DNA from: Coccinella septempunctata
Lineage: Eukaryota; Arthropoda; Insecta; Coleoptera; Coccinellidae
DNA: 64,000 nt
Reading direction: 5' to 3'
Assembly (NCBI RefSeq): GCF_907165205.1
Contig: NC_058189.1
Location: forward strand, 45,968,270 to 46,032,269
In this document: piece after piece, positions 18,992-28,878 of the stretch
Layout of the letters: every line of letters begins with the position of its first letter
Position numbering within the stretch: position 1 is the first letter of the stretch
The notes under the pieces: generated by a model
What the model was told of the DNA's origin: nothing
Databases searched by the model: none
What the model saw: only the letters and a program-made list of their open reading frames with translations
Program-made: the position numbers and the translations under genes

Positions 18992-19095
18992 AGAATGACG
19001 CTGTGTGGTACTGATACGGCCCCTATATTCGTGGGCAGTACGGAATGTATATGCGCATGGTACATATGAGTTAAGATTTGAATGTAAACAATACA

Positions 19096-19110
19096 TGCCG
19101 CCCCCCTTGA
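19096..19110 (-). other. BEL polypurine tract
   Basis: On the minus strand the sequence before the 3' LTR reads AAGGGGGGCGGCA, ending directly at the LTR start TGTATTG. A purine tract at this spot primes plus-strand DNA synthesis in LTR retroelements. Confidence 0.85.
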
Positions 19111-19153
19111 AAGGGTTGGCTTTCAACAATATGATGATAGCTGACTTATTGTT

Positions 19154-22100
19154 CTAAGAGTTTATTGGTAGAACACAAATCTTCGACACTGGTCTTTTAA
19201 AGACTCCATTAGCGGTTTTCACATTCACAACACGCACTATTCCGTCTTTGCCGGGAAACACATCGATGATACGGCCCATTTTCCAACATAAGGGAGCTGT
19301 GTTGTCGTCTTTGAGTAGCACCAAAATGCCTGTTTCCAGATTGGGAGTAGATTGTCGCCATTTCATTCTTTCTTGGAGATGGTTCAAGTATTCATGTGAC
19401 CATCTTTGCCAAAAATGTTGCATTTGTTTTTGAATATTCTTGAAATGAGACAAGCGGTTGCTTGCCACATGTCTGACGTCATCTTGAGGTAAAGTGGTCA
19501 ATGGTTCGCCAATAAGGAAATGACCAGGAGTTAGAGGTGAAAGATCATTAGGATCATTAGACATTGGGGATAAGGGTCGGGAGTTGAGGACTGCCTCAAC
19601 CTGAGTTATTACAGTGTATAGACCCTCAAAAGTCAAATGAGAATTACCAACAATTCTTTTTAGATGAAATTTTGTTGATTTTACGCATGCTTCCCACAAA
19701 CCTCCGAAATTAGGAGCATGTGGTGGAGAGAAGTGCCAATTTATTTGATTCAAATTGAGAAAGTCATTGAACTGGCTATTGTTCTCGAGGTTAGATAAAA
19801 CAATTTTCAATTCACGTTCAGTACCTACAAAATTAGTTCCATTATCACTATAAATGTCGGTACAAACACCCCTTCTTGACACAAATCTGGTTAAGCATTT
19901 AAGAAATGACTCTGACGAGAGATCTTCAGACAGTTCGAGATGAGCTGCTTTCGTGACGAAGCAAACGAAAATGCATAAATAGCATTTAATAATTTTTCTA
20001 TTTTTCGTTCTGCCATCTTTAATGTGAAAAGGACCTGCAAAATCTATGCCTGATGTTGCAAATGGGCGTTGTGGTTTTAAACGTGAATTTGGGATATCTC
20101 CCATTTGATATCGACTTTCTATTGGTTTTGATCTGAAGCAAGTTACACACCTGCGTAAAACTCCTCGAACAGCGCTACGTCCGTTGATTAGCCAAAATTT
20201 TGATCTAACAGCTGCAAGAGTAGCTTGAGCACCTGCATGTAGATGCCTCAAATGCTCATGCCTTATTACCAATTTAGTGTAATTGCAATGATGAGGTAAT
20301 AGAATTGGATGCTTTCGGTTGTAAGTGAGGTTGGAATGTTTGAGTCTTCCTCCCACTCTGATCAAACCATTTTTGTCCATGAATGGATTCAAAGATACAA
20401 TTTTACTATTTGGGGATATCTGTTTGGATTTTTCTAGAGATACAAACTCTGAAGGAAATGCGTTCCTTTGAACAAGTTTACATATCGTATTAAGAGAATT
20501 ATCGATTTCAGATTTTGAAAGTTTATCTGCAAAACGATTTTCAGGAATTGAGATTTTTGAGTTATTTATAAACCGTAGGCAAAAGGCTATAACTCTGTGG
20601 AGTTTTGTGAGTGAAGAAAACCGATCAATGATACTGATATCTTGAGAGTCTGTCATTATGATTAGAGTAAGATCAGTCTTTTTGATTTCAGGAATTTCTG
20701 ATTGGGGCAAAATATCGGTTTTGGGCCAGAAAGATTTTTCTCGGGATAACCAAACAGGACCCTTCCACCATAAATTGCATTCCATTAATTCCTTTGGATT
20801 AATGCCTCGTGATATAATATCTGCTGGATTTGATTCTGCAGGAACGTGACCCCACTGATTTTTGTTTGAAAACTGCTGTATTTCAGTTACTCGATTCGCT
20901 ACAAACGTTTTGAGTTGATGTGGTTCAGTATTTATCCAAGCTAATGCAATACTGGAATCACTCCAATAATAAGTGTTATCAATTTTATCAGACATGGCTT
21001 GTAGAACCTTTTGAGAGAGCTGAACACTCAAAAGAGCCGCGCAGAGTTCGAGTTTAGGTAACGTTATCATTTTAAGAGGTGCGACGCGAGATTTTGCGCA
21101 AACTAAATGAATATGAATTTGGTTGAATTGATCAACAGATCGAAGATAACAACAAGTTCCGTAAGCTTTTTCCGAAGCATCTCCGAAACAGTGTAATTCA
21201 ATGGAAATAGGATCTGAACAGATTATGTGTCTGGCAACGTTTATTGAGTGTAAAAAAAGTATTTGACTAGAGAACTCGATCCATGCAGAATGTAAATTGA
21301 CTGGGAGACTTTCGTCCCAATGTAAACCTAGTTGCCAAAGCTTCTGAATGATAATTTTGGCTTTGACTGTACAAGGTCCTATAAGACCTAAAGGGTCAAA
21401 AATTTGAGCCACCGCTGACAGTATTGTGCGTTTTGTGACATTAGATGATTGATTATAGGATACAGTGTATTTGAAAATATCATCTGCTGAGTTCCATATC
21501 AAACCTAGCGTTTTAGTTGTTTCATCATTGGTAATAAAGGTTTGCGTTGATTCAGATTTAACTTGAGTGATGTGTTCTAACATTTCGGAATTGTTTGAGA
21601 CAAATTTTCTTAGATTGAAACCAGCGGAACTTAAGATATGCACTAGTTCTGACAGAACTTTCTTTCCATCTTCGATGGAATCGAAGCCGGTTAGTAAGTC
21701 ATCCACATAAAAACTGGACTTGATAACTTGACTAGCTTTAGGAAATTTTGTTTCATTTTCCTTAGCAACTTGGAATAAAGCTCTAATAGCAAGAAATGCA
21801 GCGCTGGCAGTTCCATAAGTAACTGTGTTTAGTTTATAATGACAAAGTTCTTGAGATTGGTCTGAACGCCATAATATTCGTTGTAGATCCCGCTGATCAG
21901 GTCGTATTTTTACCATTCGATACATTTTCTCTATATCAGCTGTCACCACGTACTTGTAAGTTCGAAACCTAATAACTATTGTAAACAAATCGTTCTGTAT
22001 CGTGGGACCCACTTTTAAAACATCGTTCAATGAGATGCCACTTGAAGTTTTTGATGAACCGTCAAATACAACACGAAGTTTTGTCGTCGAGCTAGATGTT

Positions 22101-24358
22101 TTCATTACCCCATGATGAGGTAAATAGAAGATTGTATTTCGAATTGAGTCATTCGACGTATTTATTTTGGTCATGTGTCCGAGGTTCTCGTATTCATTCA
22201 TGAATGAGACATATTGTTCCTTCAATTCGGGATTTTTTGAAAGTTTTTTCTCAACGGCATAGAATCGTTTGAGTGCGACGTCGAAAGATTCACCAAGCTG
22301 GTTTATGCTTTCCTTTGTAGGCAAACTGACAATAAATCTGCCCGTTTCATCACGAAACGTGGTTTCTAGAAAATGTTTCTCGCATTCTTCTTCCTCTGGG
22401 GAATATTGAGTTTGTATTGGATATTCTTCAATTTTCCAAAAGCGCTCTAGCAAATCATGAATATTATCATTTTGTAATGTCATATTGCAAATTGAACTTG
22501 AGGTGGTTGCATGTGATATCGGTAGAGGACCGGAAAATATCCAACCAAGTTTTGTTTTTTGTAGAATCGCTTGATGACCCGGCACATTTATGCGTCCAAT
22601 AGAAATTAAATCCCAAAAAATGGAAGCTCCAATAAGTAAATCAATTGGACCGGTTTCATTGAATGCTTCATCTGCCAAAACAATATTAGATGGAATTTTG
22701 AGATTATTGATGTTGAATGAAATAGCAGGTAAATGCTTAGTTATTTTATCGCATATCAAAAAAGGTACATCCTTTAGAATATAAGAATTTGTTTTCGACT
22801 TCAAAGTAGCCCATGTTTTGTAGAGTACGGATGTTATGTTTGAACCGAAACCTTCAACTGAATGAGTGACTTTTGATGTAGGGAGTTGTAACATTTTGAA
22901 TAATTTTTCAGTAATGAAATTTGACTGAGAGCAGTTATCGAGAATAGCTCGACATTTATGAGTATTTCCGTATTTATCAAGAATAAGTAAGATTGCTGTA
23001 GGAAGCATAACATATGAATCACTATGCGTATATTCCGCAGAGCAAGCAGTGAGAGTTGATTGTGAAATATTAGAAATAGATTGTGAATTACTAGTTTCAT
23101 TTTTTTGAGGAAGCGCTGAGTTGGTTTCTGTAGAAGATTTTTCCTTATCTAAATGTAATAAAGTATTGTGTCGCAGAGAACATTTTTTGCAAGAATGTTG
23201 ATTTTTACAATCCCTTGATGAGTGTCCCTTACGTAGACAGTTATTACATGCATTGAGTTTTCTGACTTCACTTATACGTTGTGGTACACTGAGTTTTAGA
23301 AAATTTTCACATGTGAATATGAAGTGATCCTTTTTGCAGAAAATGCATACTGGATCTGTGGTAGCAACATGCGCAACACTTGAATCGTGAAAATTTCTTT
23401 TAGCTGGATGTCTTGGTGTTGAATTAAAGACTTTTTTGTTTGAGTGTAAACCCTCTAGCAATTGACATCTTTGATTTAGAAATGAAGTGAATTCTTTGAA
23501 TGTAGGTAAATCGGATTTAATATTTAATGTATGTTCTTCCCATTCACGTTTAGTGGTTACATCTAGTTTGGCTGAAACTAAGTGAATAATGATGGTGTCC
23601 CATTTGTCTACAGATAATCCTAAAGATTCAAGACTTCTGAGATGCTGATTGACAGTATCAATTATATTCCTGAGTAAAATATGAGACTCTTTTTGCACAT
23701 TCTGAAGATCAGTTATGGCATTTAAATGAGTTTGAATAATGACTCGTTTGTTTTGATAACGTTCGCAGAGGAGATCCCACGCTTTATCGTAATTTGCTTC
23801 AGATACTTCCAAAGCTGTCAGAACATTTGCAGCTTCACCTTTTATACAAGATTTCAAATACCAAAACTTTTGAATTTTATTGATAGATTGGCAGTTATGA
23901 ATCATTGCTTTGTATGTATCAGAGAATTGAAGCCACTTTTCATATGCTCCATAGAATTCAGGTAAATTTAATTTTGGTAGCTTTGAATTTGTATTTTGAA
24001 TTATCGAACTATTGAAATTATTTTGGAAATTATTGGTGCTGAAAGAAGAGTTTATATCAACAGGTGTAAATTGTTTTATCAACTTCTTTGCTTGGCCAAT
24101 AGCTTTGAAATAAGAATTTTCAAGTTCCGTTCTTTCAGAAAGATGATCTTCAATTGTCGTATTTTTATCAATGAACTCTAATTCAGTTTGAATATCATTT
24201 AAATGATTCCAAAGCGGTTCTATTTTTTCTAAACGTGTATTTAGTTCTTCTAAATTACTACCATCTGTTATGGTTACTAAAAATTTTGAAAAACGCGTGA
24301 TTTGTGCTTTGATACTACCTCGTTTGAAATGTAAGGTTTTGATTTGTTCTTCAGACAT
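19154..24358 (-). CDS. BEL/Pao gag-pol polyprotein
   Basis: A single frame of about 1734 residues. In order: a helical gag region with a DUF1759-like domain; Cys/His knuckles near 335-405 (CNNCLRKGHSSRDC and neighbours); an aspartic protease reading AILDNCSQSNFI near 468; the Pao-type RT with VVFDGSSKTSSG and YVDD near 880; RNase H (CFGDASEKAYG, KLELCAALL, WSDSSIALAWI); an integrase HHCC finger (HEHLRHLHAGAQ to CVTCF); the integrase core with SGIDFAGPF near 1437, YSDNGTNFVG and GGLWEACVKS; and a C-terminal DUF5641-like domain. I choose the start at 24358 (MSEEQIKTL) because the 18 residues before it, back to an ATG at 24412, are hydrophobic and unlike gag. The protease triad reads D-N-C where D-S/T-G is usual. 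Confidence 0.95.
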   Translation of the reverse strand: MSEEQIKTLHFKRGSIKAQITRFSKFLVTITDGSNLEELNTRLEKIEPLWNHLNDIQTELEFIDKNTTIEDHLSERTELENSYFKAIGQAKKLIKQFTPVDINSSFSTNNFQNNFNSSIIQNTNSKLPKLNLPEFYGAYEKWLQFSDTYKAMIHNCQSINKIQKFWYLKSCIKGEAANVLTALEVSEANYDKAWDLLCERYQNKRVIIQTHLNAITDLQNVQKESHILLRNIIDTVNQHLRSLESLGLSVDKWDTIIIHLVSAKLDVTTKREWEEHTLNIKSDLPTFKEFTSFLNQRCQLLEGLHSNKKVFNSTPRHPAKRNFHDSSVAHVATTDPVCIFCKKDHFIFTCENFLKLSVPQRISEVRKLNACNNCLRKGHSSRDCKNQHSCKKCSLRHNTLLHLDKEKSSTETNSALPQKNETSNSQSISNISQSTLTACSAEYTHSDSYVMLPTAILLILDKYGNTHKCRAILDNCSQSNFITEKLFKMLQLPTSKVTHSVEGFGSNITSVLYKTWATLKSKTNSYILKDVPFLICDKITKHLPAISFNINNLKIPSNIVLADEAFNETGPIDLLIGASIFWDLISIGRINVPGHQAILQKTKLGWIFSGPLPISHATTSSSICNMTLQNDNIHDLLERFWKIEEYPIQTQYSPEEEECEKHFLETTFRDETGRFIVSLPTKESINQLGESFDVALKRFYAVEKKLSKNPELKEQYVSFMNEYENLGHMTKINTSNDSIRNTIFYLPHHGVMKTSSSTTKLRVVFDGSSKTSSGISLNDVLKVGPTIQNDLFTIVIRFRTYKYVVTADIEKMYRMVKIRPDQRDLQRILWRSDQSQELCHYKLNTVTYGTASAAFLAIRALFQVAKENETKFPKASQVIKSSFYVDDLLTGFDSIEDGKKVLSELVHILSSAGFNLRKFVSNNSEMLEHITQVKSESTQTFITNDETTKTLGLIWNSADDIFKYTVSYNQSSNVTKRTILSAVAQIFDPLGLIGPCTVKAKIIIQKLWQLGLHWDESLPVNLHSAWIEFSSQILFLHSINVARHIICSDPISIELHCFGDASEKAYGTCCYLRSVDQFNQIHIHLVCAKSRVAPLKMITLPKLELCAALLSVQLSQKVLQAMSDKIDNTYYWSDSSIALAWINTEPHQLKTFVANRVTEIQQFSNKNQWGHVPAESNPADIISRGINPKELMECNLWWKGPVWLSREKSFWPKTDILPQSEIPEIKKTDLTLIIMTDSQDISIIDRFSSLTKLHRVIAFCLRFINNSKISIPENRFADKLSKSEIDNSLNTICKLVQRNAFPSEFVSLEKSKQISPNSKIVSLNPFMDKNGLIRVGGRLKHSNLTYNRKHPILLPHHCNYTKLVIRHEHLRHLHAGAQATLAAVRSKFWLINGRSAVRGVLRRCVTCFRSKPIESRYQMGDIPNSRLKPQRPFATSGIDFAGPFHIKDGRTKNRKIIKCYLCIFVCFVTKAAHLELSEDLSSESFLKCLTRFVSRRGVCTDIYSDNGTNFVGTERELKIVLSNLENNSQFNDFLNLNQINWHFSPPHAPNFGGLWEACVKSTKFHLKRIVGNSHLTFEGLYTVITQVEAVLNSRPLSPMSNDPNDLSPLTPGHFLIGEPLTTLPQDDVRHVASNRLSHFKNIQKQMQHFWQRWSHEYLNHLQERMKWRQSTPNLETGILVLLKDDNTAPLCWKMGRIIDVFPGKDGIVRVVNVKTANGVFKRPVSKICVLPINS

Positions 24359-24374
24359 TTTGACAAATGAGAAT

Positions 24375-24683
24375 CTATAACATGCAATAATAAGCAATAT
24401 AGAATGAATCAAGGAATTCGGAAATGAAAGAAGGAAGGCTTACTTGAGATTTCTTGGTAAACACTTCGAGTTTTGAGAATGCTTTCGTCGGTTGATGAAT
24501 GTGGTTGATGAATGGTAACGCTGCTGTCTTGTTGATGGGTACCGTGTTGTCTGCAGGTTCACAAAACTGGATCAGCTGATTTGGAAACACTATTCGCACT
24601 GGAAATGGTTTCTTGAATGATGATTGATTTGTTTGATTCGAAGGACCTGAGTTGTTGTTTGAGTTTGATATCGCTTGGTTCAT
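24375..24683 (-). CDS. Leader ORF between PBS and gag
   Basis: A 102-codon frame starts one base after the primer-binding site and ends 17 bases before the chosen gag start, in a different frame. The product is Asn/Ser/Gln-rich at its N terminus (MNQAISNSNNNSG) and shows no domain I recognise. It would be the first ORF on the genomic RNA, so it could act as an upstream ORF limiting gag translation. It may equally be chance. Confidence 0.3.
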   Translation of the reverse strand: MNQAISNSNNNSGPSNQTNQSSFKKPFPVRIVFPNQLIQFCEPADNTVPINKTAALPFINHIHQPTKAFSKLEVFTKKSQVSLPSFISEFLDSFYIAYYCML

Positions 24684-24684
24684 A

Positions 24685-24702
24685 TCGGGCTCGAAGCGAC
24701 CA
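24685..24702 (-). other. BEL primer-binding site
   Basis: Directly inside the 5' LTR the minus strand reads TGGTCGCTTCGAGCCCGA. It begins TGG, complementary to a tRNA 3' CCA, with the rest matching the form of an acceptor stem and T arm. I cannot name the tRNA. Confidence 0.8.
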
Positions 24703-24938
24703 TGTTCGATCTTGTGATATTTTTCACTCGATCTACTTGTGAATTGAGTTGAATAAAAAACACTGAATAACCTTATATCTATATTGGTTGAATTTGGTTA
24801 CATGAGTGATGTGAATGAATAGACTTCTTATTCTAGAATGACGCTGTGTGGTACTGATACGGCCCCTATATTCGTGGGCAGTACGGAATGTATATGCGCA
24901 TGGTACATATGAGTTAAGATTTGAATGTAAACAATACA
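24703..24938 (-). repeat. BEL 5' LTR
   Basis: 236 bp; on the minus strand it starts TGTATTG and ends CGAACA. It contains the complete, unsplit version of the target into which Jockey-2 inserted in the other LTR. Confidence 0.95.
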
Positions 24939-25860
24939 ACATTACTTTCAAGATGCAGAATGATGTCTTGAGCAGATTGTAAACATGAAAAGTGAACTTG
25001 AGTTCAGAATCAAACCTTATCCCCAGGATTCTAACGGTATCAACGATGGGCAAGACTAAATTATTAATTCGCACCTGAAACATTTGAAACAGACTCACCG
25101 TCAATCTCCTATTCCCGACAACATTACTTTAAACTTACCCCCATTCAACTTACTCACCGTTTCAAGGTCACTGTTAATATTATCTTAAACTTAACATAGT
25201 TGTCCGCATTCAAGTCATAATAAATCTGAATATCATCAGCAAAGGCTTGATATCTACAATATTCAATGGAAGTAAGGATATCACTCGTATGAATAGCAAA
25301 GAGCAGCGGTCCTAAAACGGATCCCTGCGGTATTCCAGAAGTGACTCAACGCGAAGTACATAAAACATTATCTTTTAGAACCCTCTGAGAACGGTTATTT
25401 AGATGAGAGCGGATGAAAGAGATGGCATTTTCAGAGAAACCGTAGAATTTCAATTTAGAACAGAGCAATGTGTGATTGATGGTGTCAAATGCTTTTGAAA
25501 AATCCAGGGTTATCAAAGCTGTCATCATCTGTCACCTGAACTAATGCAGTCGACGTGCTATGCCCAGCTCTGAAACCTGCTTGACAATAATTTGGAACAA
25601 CATTGTTTTCCGTAATATATATTGTAATTTTACAATGAATAGCCCTTTCAGGGATCTTTGAAATAGCGGCAAAATACTAATCGGTCTGAGATCTGAAAAC
25701 TGCTTAGGGTCATTAACTTCACTTAAGGGCCTGATCACCGCGACCGACCATGACTGTGGAAAATAATTCTTTTTAATGCAGCAATTCACAATATGGGATA
25801 TATAAACATTAAGTAGAATATGTTATTTATATTTTATCTTGAAGTGCATTTCATTTATTT
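24939..25860 (-). pseudogene. Old non-LTR element, reverse transcriptase part
   Basis: Minus-strand translation in several frames gives RT motifs in order: FPQSWSVAVIRPLS, FSDLRPISILPLF, LITLDFSKAFDTINH, SGIPQGSVLGPLLFAI, a FADD catalytic motif near 25230-25260, and VRILGIRFDSELKFTF. Stops and frameshifts interrupt it, for example a stop just before the GIPQG motif. The 5' part with the endonuclease is missing. The element continues, after removal of the BEL element and MITE, at 13839 and below. Family: CR1/L2/Jockey group, not resolved further. Confidence 0.85.
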
Positions 25861-26340
25861 TTTTTATTGTTTTTCAACTAATGTACTTCAGATATTAGCC
25901 GATTGTTATCATCATCTAAAACTGTGATTTTCAAAAAGATTTCCACGTTTCATATCCATTCACGATATCCACGAGATACCCCCGTCTTGTGTATGAGAAA
26001 AAATTCAATTCTTCGAAATTTTGTCAATTTCAGAAACTCATGAAAAAGTAATTATAGATGTGACAAATTTAGGTTCTTTCTGAAAAGCGAAACAGTTATT
26101 CAAAAACTCAAAACAGATGTACGTATTTCAAAAACTTCTTTTTGTGAAAATTAATAATATAATCTGTTTTTAGTTCCATTATGGATTATCGTCAAGTATC
26201 GGCTACATCAATCCAGATATTCGAAAATCGAAATACATAGTGATAATTTCAACCCTGACTCGATCTGAGCATGTTTCAATAACCTCCCGAATTTCAATAA
26301 ATTCAGTCCATATTTTGGCTTTCGTGAAGACCACATTTGA
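25861..26340. other. Unassigned AT-rich spacer
   Basis: No feature recognised. Confidence 0.3.
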
Positions 26341-26420
26341 CAATGAGATGGCGCTGAAAACGTACTGTCGATACAGAAAACTGGTTAATATTTAGTTTTC
26401 TGTTTTATAATTGGACCTAG
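26341..26420 (-). repeat. Empty-site paralogue of the MITE locus at 34.4 kb
   Basis: On the minus strand this reads through aaaacagaaaact, then a tcgacagtacgtttt block and cagcgccatct. That matches the flanks of the MITE at 34451-34658 (ttgacagt on both sides, then acgttttgagcgccatct) but has one octamer and no MITE. Confidence 0.7.
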
Positions 26421-28179
26421 TTGAGTTGTGACAGCTTGTCACAACTCTCCTATTATGGTCGATATTTCTGGCAAAGCTTTTTCATTTTTCTTGTGCTGCG
26501 GTATAATATAATGAATGGCAACATGTTTTGCTCCGCCAAGAAAAAGGAACCACCCGAATAGACTTATGACCATATCAGCTGTGCTTGCTGACAGAATTGT
26601 TGAGAATGAAATTGGTCTATTTGAAACTGGTGAAAAATAAAAAAAGGTGAAAAATAGTGCTATGAGCTTTAAAAGACAAAGGTGACTAAAAAGAAAAGCT
26701 AAGTTCATGATGAAGAAGAGGAAGCCGAAAAAATGCAGAAAATAATTGTTTCAGTTGCCTTCAGACCTTTCATTTATGGGTTGAATATTATATGTAGATA
26801 TATAATATATATTAATATATTCAAGTGCCTACTGTCTCATCCAATAAAGATTAAAGTAGGTACTCGATTCAAAAGCAATAAGTTCATTCATTTATCAGTA
26901 ATATAATGGTTTCTTTTGTTATCCAACTAACAGACCAGCAACATGGGTGTCCCAAGGACAAGATGTCAAAGGGAACGAAATCCTTTTTTCTGTAGAATTC
27001 CTCAAAAATCTTAAATGATCTTATTGATTCTGAAGACTGTTTCCGATAGAATCAAGATTGAGCTTCATTGACCCTTATAACTGATATATGTAGAATGCTT
27101 CCAGACTGAGATATACCTAGTAGTTGAAGTAAAAATTGTCACAACTCTCCTCGGCCTCCCCTACTAAATACATCGAAGCAGACGCCGGCAGTCGCATAAA
27201 ATATTCATACAGCGTCATGTTTCTGATTCATCGAATGATCTGTCACCACTGTCATACTGTCCACTGGAGAATATTAACTCAATCCTATAAAACTCCATTA
27301 TTTTTCATTGAGTTCAATTGGAATGATAGCTTCTGCCTGACGTCCTCCATAATTCAATTAGTGCAACAATATTATACTGTCAACCGTGGTAATGGATGAT
27401 GTTCAGCGAAACTCGTTTACGCTACCTGCTGACCAAATTCAAGGGAGAACCTGGATGTTCTGGTGTACAGAAATGAAAAATAATTGCGATACAAAGGGAG
27501 TTCAGCTGGAGACGTGATTTTTGATGATGTTATTTTGATATTGTAGGTATACTGTCAGAAAGAATATGAATAAAATAATATTCAGTAGATAGCTGGTCAA
27601 TGAACTAAAAATATCTAACTATTTCAGGATATAATAATACAAAACATATTTTTTCACATATTTGAAAGGAATTTTCATATTATGAATTTTTATCTGACGG
27701 GACTAGTCAAACAATGAACAACAACAAAAATTTAGGTCTATGTATCAAAAAGTATTAAGTAGTCCAAGGGTGATCACCAACAAGCAACATAAAATCACTA
27801 TCGATGCTGTCGAGGGTTTCGAATTTATTCGTCTCCTTCAGACTACAACAACTAAACTTAAGATTAGGGAAAAAATGGAGTCTTAACCATTCATCAGCTT
27901 TTGTTCTTTAGACGTATATTTTGAGATAATTATTATAAAGTAATATCTCAGGACGAAGAAAATATCAGCCAATTTTACCCCGCGTGGATACGTAGACAAG
28001 TTGGATAACTTGCCACGCACCATCATTGTAGGGTCAATGTAAGACTTCTTGTCTTGTCTTGAGAAACAGTGAAGAAATTACAAAACATCTTTTCTTAACA
28101 TATTAAATCTTATCATGAGTTGACTACCTAGTGATACATTGTACATGGTGATTCCTCGGCGAACTTTTCATAGCGTTTG
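26421..28179. other. Unassigned AT-rich sequence
   Basis: No gene recognised. A 16-bp sequence, ttgtcacaactctcct, occurs in direct orientation near 26435 and 27137; the first copy is half of a short palindrome. A degenerate hammerhead-like hairpin (ctgaagg ... gaaac on the minus strand) lies near 27810-27850. Confidence 0.3.
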
Positions 28180-28475
28180 GTGCTAACACGAAAATCTGGT
28201 GGCTCCCCGATGTTTATTTGTTTTCTGACGAACTCAAAATAATGTCGCTCAGTTGCACTCTTCATCCAGTCAGTTAAGTGAGGTTATTATTACCAAGAAA
28301 ATATAGAAAGAAGGCTTCATAGGTGATCGAGAATACTAGGCCCCCTTTGGTATCCCCACACGCCACGACACAAATGCGCGCCTTGGCGTATCTTTCATAT
28401 AATCAGGCAGTGCAATTTGAATAAAAACAACGTTTTGGCACAAATAATGAAGTTATTTTGAATTATCTTCTTTCA
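28180..28475 (+). repeat. Dispersed repeat, paralogue of 46340-46830
   Basis: The blocks tttatttgttttctgacga, agttgcact, ctttggtatc, catataat.aggca and aacaa.gttttggc occur in the same order at 46340-46830. There a CGGCCG MITE interrupts it, here it is uninterrupted. Family unknown. Confidence 0.75.
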
Positions 28476-28624
28476 AACTTTATCTATTACTATTATCTGT
28501 CGATACGCCACTGCTAACGGACTCAGTTCTTTCAATTAAACTTGACTTCGCCACCAACTACGTCATCACCCTTCCAATCGACTTTGAACTGAATTGCAAC
28601 TTCTTTCTATACTTACAGAGTGGA

Positions 28625-28878
28625 AGTCCCATTTAACATTAAGTTATACTGACTCTTCAGTGAAGAGAACGTCTGCTGAGCCATTTAATGCCGATTCTGA
28701 CTCAGAATATTCACTAACAAGCAATAGAGAGAAGCGTGAGTTATAGTAGAAAGATGAAATATAAAACTAAAGACACTTCGACTAATGCGAGTGAAAATGA
28801 TAAATCTGAATATGAAACCTTAGCTGCGAACGCAACAGTAAAAAGAGAAAGCAGCAGCATTCACCAATGCAAGATGTG
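28625..28878 (+). pseudogene. Possible decayed coding segment, Ser/Glu-rich
   Basis: After an acceptor-like site (ctatacttacag) one frame reads TDSSVKRTSAEPFNADSDSE and YSLTSNREKREL. After a stop a neighbouring frame reads MKYKTKDTSTNASENDKSEY and ETLAANATVKRESSS. The composition looks coding but no domain is recognised. A similar SESEYS-type patch follows the paralogous repeat near 46900, so this is probably transposon-derived. Confidence 0.3.

Larger units (their letters stand above)
14104..19095 (-). repeat. BEL 3' LTR, split by Jockey-2
   Basis: The LTR consists of 14104-14246 (143 bp) and 19003-19095 (93 bp), together 236 bp and equal in length and sequence to the 5' LTR. The 11 bases at the split (agaatgacgct) occur on both sides of Jockey-2 as its target duplication. 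Confidence 0.95.
14104..24938 (-). mobile_element. BEL/Pao LTR retrotransposon, apparently intact
   Basis: Minus-strand LTR element with 236-bp LTRs that start TG and end CA. The 5-bp target duplication, acatt, is at 14099-14103 and 24939-24943. A primer-binding site lies directly inside the 5' LTR and a purine tract directly inside the 3' LTR. One long gag-pol frame fills the interior. The two LTRs, read base by base once Jockey-2 is discounted, show no difference, so the insertion is very recent. Its 3' LTR is split by Jockey-2. Confidence 0.96.

Noticed and set aside
26435..27152. Direct repeat ttgtcacaactctcct as ends of an insertion
   Set aside because: Only 16 bp match, no further structure or coding content lies between, and there is no target duplication.
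27808..27850. Another hammerhead on the minus strand
   Set aside because: Core reads CTGAAGG and the stem does not abut GAAA properly; too degenerate to call.
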